Made by a program: the position numbers and the translations under genes
The notes under the pieces: model-generated
Told to the model about the DNA's origin: nothing
The model's database searches: none
What the model saw: only the letters and a program-made list of their open reading frames with translations
Shown here: in pieces, positions 1 through 5,781 of the stretch
Layout: each line of letters begins with the position of its first letter
Position numbering within the stretch: the first letter of the stretch is position 1
DNA from: Actinomycetes bacterium
GTDB lineage: Bacteria; Actinomycetota; Actinomycetes; Actinomycetales; Actinomycetaceae
DNA length: 17,932 bases
Assembly (NCBI GenBank): GCA_023426345.1
Contig: JAFAAX010000018.1
Coordinates: forward strand, 1 to 17,932
Direction of reading: 5' to 3'

Positions 1-426
1 CCCTCGCAGATCGGCCACCGTCGTCGTGATGTGCGTGCGCCCGGCGTCGAGGCCGATGACGACGGCCGCGTCGTCCGCCAGCTCGAAGCGGCGGGCGGGC
101 CGGCCCCGGGAGTAGGCGGCGTCCCCGCGGGCATTGGGCAGCTCGCGCAGCAGGCCGAGGCGCACGAGGTCGTCGATCGCCTCGATCGTCGTCGAGCGGG
201 TGAGCCCCGCCGCCGCCAGCGCGTCCGCCGCGGTGAACGGCCCGGGCGCGTCCCACGCGACCCCCAGCACGGCGTCCATGCTGGCCCGCGCCGGGTGGGG
301 CATCGCGCGCAGGGCGGCGACCGTGGACGAGGGCGCCCCCGCATCCGCCGACATCGCCGTCGAGGAGGCCGGGGATGCCGCCTCCGCCGTGGACGCGCCG
401 GACGTTCCCGAGGGGTCGACTGCCAT
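1..426 (-). CDS. ROK-family transcriptional repressor, N-terminal part (cut by window start)
   Basis: This open frame runs off the left edge of the window, so only the first 142 codons are seen. The start is the ATG at 424-426, preceded by a strong AAGGAGG site seven bases upstream. An alanine/serine-rich leader of about 40 residues is followed by a winged-helix region (around residues 40-105, including TAADALAAAGLTRSTTIEAI). The segment IGLDAGRTHITTTVADLRG then marks the first strands of a ROK (sugar kinase-like) domain. ROK repressors usually bind a sugar or sugar phosphate and control nearby carbohydrate genes. The gene is divergent from an alpha-glucosidase, so control of that enzyme is a reasonable inference. 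The leader contains a copy of the dispersed repeat (read GAPSST). The family call is firm; effector and targets are unknown. Confidence 0.85.
   Translation of the reverse strand, partial: MAVDPSGTSGASTAEAASPASSTAMSADAGAPSSTVAALRAMPHPARASMDAVLGVAWDAPGPFTAADALAAAGLTRSTTIEAIDDLVRLGLLRELPNARGDAAYSRGRPARRFELADDAAVVIGLDAGRTHITTTVADLRG
323..340 (-). repeat. IDEG/PSSM half-repeat in the ROK leader
   Basis: On the minus strand this reads GGGGGCGCCCTCGTCCACGG, a diverged copy of the half-palindrome found throughout the window. It encodes GAPSST within the low-complexity leader before the winged helix. No second arm is obvious nearby. Confidence 0.45.
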
Positions 427-474
427 AGACTTGCCTCCTTGCCGCGGGCGGTGTTTCATTGATCCCAGCGAGTT

Positions 475-491
475 GATTCGCTATCCGAATC
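475..491. promoter_or_regulatory. Palindromic operator candidate in the ROK/alpha-glucosidase divergent promoter region
   Basis: GATTCG and CGAATC are perfect 6-bp inverted arms separated by CTATC. They lie in the AT-richer part of the 129-nt gap between the divergent ROK repressor and the alpha-glucosidase. Two TTGATCC/ATTGATCC motifs flank them (457-463 and 495-501). Placement and symmetry suit a regulator site, most simply for the ROK protein. This is inference from position only; no convincing -35/-10 pair was assigned. Confidence 0.4.
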
Positions 492-555
492 TAGTTGATC
501 CGGGCGTGGTCGGCGAGTGGATCCGCCCTCGACCCCATCCTTCCAGGAGCACTCC

Positions 556-2289
556 ATGACTGCATCCCTCGACGTGACGTCCGGCGACGCCCAATTCGTC
601 CCCGTCACCGGCGCGGCGGCGCCCGCCGCCGATTGGTGGCGCCAAGCCGTCGTCTACCAGGTCTACCCGCGCAGCTTCGCCGACTCCGACGGCGACGGAC
701 TGGGCGACATCCCCGGCATCACCTCGCGCGCCGACTACCTCCGGGACCTCGGGGTCGACGCCGTGTGGCTGTCGCCCTTCTACCCCTCGGCCTTGGCCGA
801 CGGCGGCTACGACGTCGCCGACTACCGCGACGTCGACCCCCGCCTGGGGACCCTGGAGGACTTCGACGCCCTGGTCGCCGCCCTGCACGCCCGCGGGATC
901 AAGGTGGTCGTCGACATCGTCCCGAACCACACCTCGAACCTGCACCCGTGGTTCCAGGAGGCCCTGGCCGCGCCCCGCGGCTCCGCCGCGCGCGCCCGCT
1001 ACATCTTCCGTGACGGCCTGGGGCCGGACGGGGACACCGCTCCCGCCGACTGGATCGCCTCCTTCGGCGGCCCCGCGTGGACGCGGGTCACCGAGCCCGA
1101 CGGGACGCCCGGCCAGTGGTACCTCCACACCTTCGCCATCGAGCAGCCGGACCTCAACTGGGCGAACCCCGAGGTCCGCGAGGACTTCCTCACGACGCTG
1201 CGCTTCTGGGCGGACCGCGGGGTCGACGGCTTCCGCGTCGACGTCGCCCACTCGCTCACCAAGGATCTCTCCGCCGACCCGCTGCCCACCTGGGCGGAGC
1301 TCCAGGCCATGCCGCGCGACGGGTTCCACCCCACCGAGGACCGCGACGACGTCCAGGAGGTCTACGCCGAGTGGCGCAAGGTCTTCAACTCCTACGACCC
1401 GCCGCGCACGGCCGTCGCCGAGGCCTGGGTGGCCCCCGACCGGGTCCCGCGCTACGCGAACCCGAACAGCCTGGGGCAGTCCTTCAACTTCGACCTGCTC
1501 GAGGCCGACTTCGACGCCGGCCAGTTCCGCACGATCGTCGCCGAGAACCTGGCGCTGGTCGCCGCCTCCGGGTCGTCCTCGACGTGGGTGCTGTCCAACC
1601 ACGACGTCGTCCGCCATCCGACCCGCTACGGCCTGCCGGCCCCGGCGAAGCTGCCGAACGGGCGGCCCTGCGAGCGCCAGGGCGGGCGGTGGCTGCTCAG
1701 CGGCGGAGTCTCCCCCGAACTCGACCGTGAGCGCGGCTCCCGCCGCGCGCGCGCCGCCACCCTGTTCATCCTGGGCCTGCCCGGCTCGACCTACCTCTAC
1801 CAGGGCGAGGAGCTGGGCCTCCACGAGGTCGCTGAGATCCCCGACGACGCCCGCGAGGACCCGACCTTCTTCCACTCCCCGGGTCAGGACGTCGGCCGCG
1901 ACGGCGCCCGCGTGCCGATCCCCTGGACGACCTCCGGCCCCTCGCTGGGCTTCGGGGACGGCGCGCCGCACCTGCCCCAGCCGGCGTGGATGGCGCGGTT
2001 CTCCGTCGAGGCCGAGCAGGGGGACCCCTCGTCGTCGCTCGCCCTCTACCGCGCGGCCCTGCACCTGCGCCGCGAACTGGAGGGGCCCGAGCAGCTCGCC
2101 TGGGTCGACACCGGCCGCGACGACGTCCTGCGTTTCGCCCGCCCCGGCGGCTGGGAGGTCGTGACGAACTTCGGCGCTGAGCCCGTCGACCTGGGCGCGG
2201 CCGATGCCGCGGCCGTCGTCCTGTCGAGCGTGCCCGTGGAGGGCTCCGTCCTGCCCGCGGAGGCCACCGCCTGGATCCGCCGCGCCTGA
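556..2289 (+). CDS. GH13 alpha-glucosidase / oligo-1,6-glucosidase
   Basis: A cytoplasmic-type glycoside hydrolase family 13 enzyme of 577 residues, expected to release glucose from the non-reducing ends of maltose- or isomaltose-type oligosaccharides. The start is the ATG at 556, which has AGGAG six bases upstream; an earlier in-frame ATG at 517 lacks a ribosome site. Visible motifs are VYQVYPRSF (33-41), a calcium-loop-like DSDGDGLGD (43-51), region I DIVPNH (120-125), region II GFRVDVAHS with nucleophile D229, region III AVAEAW with acid/base E289, and region IV VLSNHD with D350. No signal peptide is seen. Length is normal for the AglA/MalL group. The divergent ROK gene suggests substrate-responsive control. 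Exact linkage preference cannot be read from the sequence, and sucrose-active relatives are not excluded. Confidence 0.93.
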   Translation: MTASLDVTSGDAQFVPVTGAAAPAADWWRQAVVYQVYPRSFADSDGDGLGDIPGITSRADYLRDLGVDAVWLSPFYPSALADGGYDVADYRDVDPRLGTLEDFDALVAALHARGIKVVVDIVPNHTSNLHPWFQEALAAPRGSAARARYIFRDGLGPDGDTAPADWIASFGGPAWTRVTEPDGTPGQWYLHTFAIEQPDLNWANPEVREDFLTTLRFWADRGVDGFRVDVAHSLTKDLSADPLPTWAELQAMPRDGFHPTEDRDDVQEVYAEWRKVFNSYDPPRTAVAEAWVAPDRVPRYANPNSLGQSFNFDLLEADFDAGQFRTIVAENLALVAASGSSSTWVLSNHDVVRHPTRYGLPAPAKLPNGRPCERQGGRWLLSGGVSPELDRERGSRRARAATLFILGLPGSTYLYQGEELGLHEVAEIPDDAREDPTFFHSPGQDVGRDGARVPIPWTTSGPSLGFGDGAPHLPQPAWMARFSVEAEQGDPSSSLALYRAALHLRRELEGPEQLAWVDTGRDDVLRFARPGGWEVVTNFGAEPVDLGAADAAAVVLSSVPVEGSVLPAEATAWIRRA

Positions 2290-2298
2290 GCCTGCGCC

Positions 2299-2355
2299 GA
2301 CGAGGGCGACCCCCCTTCCGGAACTCCCGGTCCCGCGAGGGGGGTCGCCCTCGTC
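2299..2355. terminator. Perfect 17-bp hairpin between convergent genes; complete copy of the dispersed palindrome
   Basis: The arm GACGAGGGCGACCCCCC (2299-2315) is repeated as its exact reverse complement at 2339-2355, with a 23-nt loop. It sits ten bases past the alpha-glucosidase stop and 28 bases past the copper ATPase stop, where a bidirectional terminator would be expected. There is no U-tract on either side. The arms belong to the same sequence family found inside several genes of the window, so it may be a mobile palindromic element used as a terminator. Confidence 0.65.
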
Positions 2356-2383
2356 GATCATTCCTGGCCTGGCCGGGCCGCGC

Positions 2384-2545
2384 TCAGGCGGTGTAGCGCG
2401 CCGGATCCTTGTCGAAGCTCGTCGCGCAGCCGTTGGAGCAGAAGAAGTACGTCTGCCCCTGGTACTGGCGGGTCGCGGCGGCCGTATCCGGGTCGATCGA
2501 CATCCCGCAGACGGGATCGGTGACGGCGGTGGTGGGCATGTCCAT
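2384..2545 (-). CDS. Possible internally initiated YHS-domain protein (53 aa), in frame with copA
   Basis: The methionine at residue 960 of the ATPase frame (ATG at 2543-2545) is preceded by AGAGGAGCCCACC, a near-ideal ribosome site. Translation from here gives a 53-residue YHS protein with PVCGM and YFFCSNGC, which resembles small stand-alone metal-binding YHS proteins commonly linked to copper ATPases. The single frame through the linker may therefore yield both a fused and a free YHS domain, or the true ATPase may end earlier in some relatives. The start signal is seen directly; use of it is inference. Confidence 0.5.
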   Translation of the reverse strand: MDMPTTAVTDPVCGMSIDPDTAAATRQYQGQTYFFCSNGCATSFDKDPARYTA

Positions 2546-5422
2546 GGTGGGCTCCTCTGAATCGTGGGAATGCGCGCGGGGCGCGGGGTGGGTGCCGGAG
2601 GTCGGTCCTCCGACCTCGCGTGCCGGCCTCGGGCGGGCCGCGCCGACAGGGGAGTTCATTGACGAGGGCGACGCCCCGGCCGGGCGGAACGTCCGCAGCC
2701 GCGTCGCGTTGGTGACGACGGACAGGGACGACAGGGCCATCGCCAGGCCCGCCAGCATCGGGCTGAGGGTGATCCCCAGGGCCGGGTACAGCACGCCCGC
2801 GGCGATGGGCAGGCCGATGCCGTTGTAGCCCAGGGCGAAGCCCAGATTCTGGTGGATGTTGCGCATCGTGGCGCGCGACAGGTCCAGCAGGGTGGCCACG
2901 CCCTGCAGCTCGCCGGAGATGATCGTGGCATCCGCCGACTCGATGGCGACGTCCGTGCCGGTGCCCATCGCCAGGCCCAGATCGGCCCGGGCCAGGGCCG
3001 GGGCGTCGTTGATGCCGTCGCCGACCATCGCGACGCGGTGGCCGGCGCGCTGGAGAGCCTCGATCAGCGCGGCCTTGTCGGCCGGCCGGACCTCCGCGAC
3101 CACGTGGTCGATGCCGGCCTGGCGGGCGATGGCGGCCGCCGTCGCCCGGTTGTCGCCCGTCACCATCCGGACGTCGAGGCCGCGGTCGCGCAGCTGGGCG
3201 ACCGCGGCGACGGACCCCGGCTTCAGGGTGTCGGCCACCGCCACCACGCCCGCGACGCGGCCGTCGACGGCGACGAGCATCGGTGTCTTGCCCTGGCCGG
3301 CCAGCTCATCGGCCGTGCGCGAGGCGTCGGCGAGCCCACCGGGGCCGTCGGCGGGCAGCCCCTGATCCTCCAGCAGCCGCGCCGTCCCCACCACGACGTC
3401 GCGCCCGTCGACGGTGGCGCGGACACCGCCGCCGGTGATGGACCGGAAGTCCCGGGCGGCGGGCACCGTCAGCCCGCGCTCCTGCGCGCCCGCCACGATC
3501 GCTCCTCCGAGCGGATGCTCGGAGTCCCGCTCAGCCGCGGCCGCCAGGACCAGGAGCTCGTCCGGTGCGAAGGCGCCGTCGGCGGACGGTCCGACCGCCC
3601 GCGAGGACGGACCCGGCCTGGCCGCGCCGGAACCGCGGGAAGGAGCGTCGCTCGGGCGGGCGGGGTCGCCCTCGTCGAGGGGGACGCCGGTGAGGCCGGA
3701 GGGAGAGACGACCACGTCGGTGAGCGCCGGCTTGCCCCGCGTGACCGTGCCCGTCTTGTCGAGGATGACCGTGTCGACGGCGCGGGCGACCTCCAGGGCG
3801 TCGGCGCCGCGGATGAGGAGGCCGGCGCGGGCGCCCTTGCCCATCGCGATCGTGATCGACAGGGGAGTGGCCAGTCCCAGCGCGCACGGGCACGCGATGA
3901 CCAGCACGGACACGGCGGCGACCAGCGCATGGAGGCCCCGTGGGTCCGGACCCGCGAGGAACCAGGCGACGAACGCCCAGATCGCGATCGCGATGACAGC
4001 CGGCACGAAGTATCCGGAGATGCGGTCCGCCACCTTCTGGATGGGGGCGCGCGACGTCTGGGCGCGGCGCACCTGCGCGATGATCTGGGAGAGGACCGTG
4101 TCGGCGCCGACCTTCGTCGCCTCGTAGCGCAGGGACCCGGTGCCGTTGACGGTCGCGCCGATGACGGAGTCGCCGGGGCTCTTGGCGACAGGGAGGGACT
4201 CGCCGGTGACCATCGACTCGTCGACCGAGGAGTCGCCGGAGACGACGATGCCGTCCACGGGCAGCTTCTCGCCGGGGCGGACGACCACCTGATCGCCCAC
4301 GGCGACGTCCTCGACGGGGATCTCCTGCTCCCGGGCCTCCGCGCGGGCGGGGTGGGCGGGGTTGTTGGGATGGGCGGGGTCGGGGCGGGGGCGGGCGGCC
4401 CTGCGGATGACGTGCGCCGTCGAGGGGCGCAGCTCGATGAGCGCGCGGATCGCCTCGCCGGTGCCGGCGCGCGCCCGGGCCTCCAGCATCTGCCCGAGCA
4501 GCATGAGCGTGAGGATCGTGCCGACCGTCTCGAAGTACGGTTCGCGAGCGCCCTCGGGCAGCGTCTGCGGAGCCACCGTCGCCCACAGGCTGAAGGCGTA
4601 GGCGACACTGGTCCCCAACGTGACCAGCGCGTTCATCTCGGGTGCGCGGTGGATCAACGCCGCCCAACCGCTCGTGTGGACGGGCCAGCCCGTGTACACC
4701 ATGACGGGCGTGATGAGGATCAGCTGCACCCATGGGGCGAGCAACGCCTCCGGCACCCAGGTGGCGCCCGCCATGTGCGCCATCGTCGCCACCAGCACCG
4801 GCAGGGTGAGGACGGCGCCGAGGATCACCCGTCCGCGCAGGTCGCGGATCTGCGCGGCGCGCTCGCGGTCGGTCGCCTCCTGCTCGCCGGCCACGTCATC
4901 GCGGGAGGTCGGGGACGAGGGGTTCCCGGTCGGACGAGCGGGATGGGCGGGCTGGGCGGGGTGAGCCGAAGCGGCCGCGGGCATCGCGGACGTCGCGGCG
5001 GCGGCCCGGTCTGGTGCGGGAGCCCCGGCGGCGGCTGTCGCATCGGCCGGCTCGCGCACCCGGAGCACGCCGTGGACCATGTTCATCCCGCAGTGGAAGG
5101 GCAGATCGCCGGCGTGGTCGGGAGTGAACTCGACGGTCGTCGTCTGGAAGGCGGGCAGCGCCCGGTCGAGTCCCAGGTCCGGGAAGACGACGTGCGACGT
5201 GCACTCGCCGGACTCCTGGCGATCGAACTCCAGACGCACGGGCGCGCCGGGCCTCACCTGGATGTCGCTGGGGGAGTAGGCCCCCTTGACGGTGATGTGC
5301 ACGACCTGCGTCCCGTCGTGCTCCTCGGCTCGCTGCGCGCGGCGCGGCGCTAGGAAGAACCAGGCCAGAAAGGCCGTCAGGGCCACTCCGGCGATGACGA
5401 CCACGGCGTTCAACGGATCCAT
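2384..5422 (-). CDS. copA: Cupredoxin / copper P1B-type ATPase / YHS fusion
   Basis: A membrane copper exporter of 1012 residues. An N-terminal helix (about 5-25) is followed by a cupredoxin-like domain (about 38-123) with candidate ligands H77 and C111 to M113. Instead of a GMTCxxC metal-binding domain there is then an Ala/His/Pro linker. The ATPase core has TGES at 406-409, the membrane metal motif CPC at 511-513, DKTGT with phosphorylated D555, the nucleotide-binding HP at 636-637, GDGIND at 801-806, and late membrane motifs YN (866-867) and MALSS, all typical of Cu(+) pumps. A YHS domain (about 966-1010, with PVCGM and YFFCSNGC) closes the protein. Possible insertions with dispersed-repeat signature lie in the N-domain (about 580-618) and between the last helix and the YHS domain (915-959). 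The ATG at 5422 has AAGGAG 12 bases upstream. A CsoR-like palindrome lies upstream, so copper induction is likely. Confidence 0.93.
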   Translation of the reverse strand: MDPLNAVVVIAGVALTAFLAWFFLAPRRAQRAEEHDGTQVVHITVKGAYSPSDIQVRPGAPVRLEFDRQESGECTSHVVFPDLGLDRALPAFQTTTVEFTPDHAGDLPFHCGMNMVHGVLRVREPADATAAAGAPAPDRAAAATSAMPAAASAHPAQPAHPARPTGNPSSPTSRDDVAGEQEATDRERAAQIRDLRGRVILGAVLTLPVLVATMAHMAGATWVPEALLAPWVQLILITPVMVYTGWPVHTSGWAALIHRAPEMNALVTLGTSVAYAFSLWATVAPQTLPEGAREPYFETVGTILTLMLLGQMLEARARAGTGEAIRALIELRPSTAHVIRRAARPRPDPAHPNNPAHPARAEAREQEIPVEDVAVGDQVVVRPGEKLPVDGIVVSGDSSVDESMVTGESLPVAKSPGDSVIGATVNGTGSLRYEATKVGADTVLSQIIAQVRRAQTSRAPIQKVADRISGYFVPAVIAIAIWAFVAWFLAGPDPRGLHALVAAVSVLVIACPCALGLATPLSITIAMGKGARAGLLIRGADALEVARAVDTVILDKTGTVTRGKPALTDVVVSPSGLTGVPLDEGDPARPSDAPSRGSGAARPGPSSRAVGPSADGAFAPDELLVLAAAAERDSEHPLGGAIVAGAQERGLTVPAARDFRSITGGGVRATVDGRDVVVGTARLLEDQGLPADGPGGLADASRTADELAGQGKTPMLVAVDGRVAGVVAVADTLKPGSVAAVAQLRDRGLDVRMVTGDNRATAAAIARQAGIDHVVAEVRPADKAALIEALQRAGHRVAMVGDGINDAPALARADLGLAMGTGTDVAIESADATIISGELQGVATLLDLSRATMRNIHQNLGFALGYNGIGLPIAAGVLYPALGITLSPMLAGLAMALSSLSVVTNATRLRTFRPAGASPSSMNSPVGAARPRPAREVGGPTSGTHPAPRAHSHDSEEPTMDMPTTAVTDPVCGMSIDPDTAAATRQYQGQTYFFCSNGCATSFDKDPARYTA
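2656..2677 (+). repeat. IDEG/PSSM half-repeat at the C-terminal end of the copper ATPase core
   Basis: TTCATTGACGAGGGCGACGCC fits the family consensus at nearly every position. In the ATPase frame (minus strand) it is read as GASPSSMNS, immediately after the conserved end of the last membrane helix (NATRLRTFRP). It marks the start of the non-conserved linker that joins the ATPase to the YHS domain. Confidence 0.6.
3662..3678 (-). repeat. IDEG/PSSM half-repeat inside the copper ATPase N-domain
   Basis: The 17 bases GGGGTCGCCCTCGTCGA are identical to 2341-2357 of the intergenic hairpin. In the ATPase frame they are read LDEGDP and begin a Pro/Ser/Gly-rich stretch of about 35 residues, ending near PGPSSRA, between the strand after DKTGT and the conserved APDELLVLAAAAE helix. 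The second arm, if present, is diverged. Confidence 0.5.
4344..4398 (+). repeat. G-run tract (possible G-quadruplex) encoding a His-Pro linker in copA
   Basis: The plus strand has at least nine runs of three or more G, separated by one to six bases. On the coding (minus) strand it gives a Pro/His-rich insert with two AHP motifs in the actuator region of the copper ATPase. The G-rich strand is the template strand. The tract resembles the one at 4940-4961. Confidence 0.5.
4940..4961 (+). repeat. G-quadruplex-type tract encoding the HP-rich linker after the cupredoxin domain
   Basis: Five G-runs of three or four bases are separated by one or two bases, a textbook intramolecular G-quadruplex pattern on the plus (template) strand of copA. 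It encodes AHPAQPAHPARP between the cupredoxin domain and the first ATPase helices. Confidence 0.5.
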
Positions 5423-5459
5423 CGGTTCGGGTCACTCCTTCGGTGCGGCAGCATGAGGC

Positions 5460-5492
5460 AGTCTAGCGCAATACCCCCCGGGGGTATACCCC
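5460..5492 (-). promoter_or_regulatory. copA promoter with CsoR-type copper operator
   Basis: ATACCCCCCGGGGGTAT (5471-5487) is a 17-bp palindrome with perfect 8-bp arms around one central C, followed by a further ATACCCC (5486-5492). Poly-C/poly-G palindromes flanked by TA are the known binding-site form of CsoR/RicR copper sensors. On the minus strand a TAGACT -10 candidate (5465-5460) places the palindrome over the spacer and -35. The csoR gene itself is not in this window. Confidence 0.75.
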
Positions 5493-5537
5493 TGGACCCT
5501 GCGAACCGACCCGTTCCCTCACCCCGCCCGCCCGACC

Positions 5538-5583
5538 GCGCGGTTCGCCCAAGGGGGGTCGCGCGGTTCACCCAAGTGGGCCG
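5538..5583 (+). repeat. Two head-to-tail copies of the 23-nt GGTTCGCCCA repeat
   Basis: Units start at 5538 and 5561 with GCGCGGTTCGCCCAAGG and GCGCGGTTCACCCAAGT. They belong to the same family as the triplets at 13005-13073 (direct) and 13520-13588 (inverted): a conserved GGTTCGCCCA core followed by a G-rich tail, with a period of exactly 23. Confidence 0.7.
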
Positions 5584-5586
5584 CTT

Positions 5587-5699
5587 GCAGCATCTGGGGC
5601 GTCATGGGCTCAAGCGCGTCTTGACGCCTCTGATTTCTGCGCAGGTCGCGCAGTATCTGGGGCGTCGTGAACCCTGCCGCACCGTGACGCCTCCAACTT
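5587..5699. repeat. Tandem pair of 63-nt imperfect palindromes
   Basis: GCAGCATCTGGGGCGTCATG (5587) recurs 63 nt later as GCAGTATCTGGGGCGTCGTG (5650). Each is followed after a loop of about 20 nt by TGACGCCTC, complementary to the GGGGCGTCA/G segment except at one position. Two successive hairpins can therefore form. The second copy ends near 5699. Function unknown. Confidence 0.6.
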
Positions 5700-5742
5700 C
5701 CCGCGCCTCGCCGCCTCGCCGCCCCACCCGCGCATGGTTCAC

Positions 5743-5773
5743 GGGCCGGGCCCAGGCCCAGGCCCGGGCCCAG
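5743..5773. terminator. GC-only symmetric tract after the first symporter
   Basis: Runs of GGGCC and GGCCC, including the GGGCCC palindromes at 5748-5753 and 5766-5771, lie just downstream of the minus-strand symporter stop at 5782. They could fold as a strong stem without a U-tract. This may act as a terminator; it may also simply be slippage-prone repeat DNA. Confidence 0.35.
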
Positions 5774-5781
5774 CGCCAGAG

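Larger units (their letters stand above)
5423..5781. other. Intergenic region between copA and the first symporter
   Basis: This 359-nt gap contains no credible gene. From left to right it holds the copA leader and promoter with a CsoR-like palindrome (5460-5492), two 23-nt direct repeats (5538-5583), two tandem 63-nt hairpin units (5587-5699), and a GC-only symmetric tract just past the symporter stop (5743-5773). Both copA and the symporter are on the minus strand, so the symporter transcript would run into the repeats before reaching the copA promoter. Confidence 0.7.

Noticed and set aside
2852..5353. Long plus-strand open frame (833 codons) opposite the copper ATPase
   Set aside because: It is the antisense of a clearly conserved P-type ATPase; the product is Arg/Gly/Asp-rich with no recognisable domain, as expected from high third-position GC.
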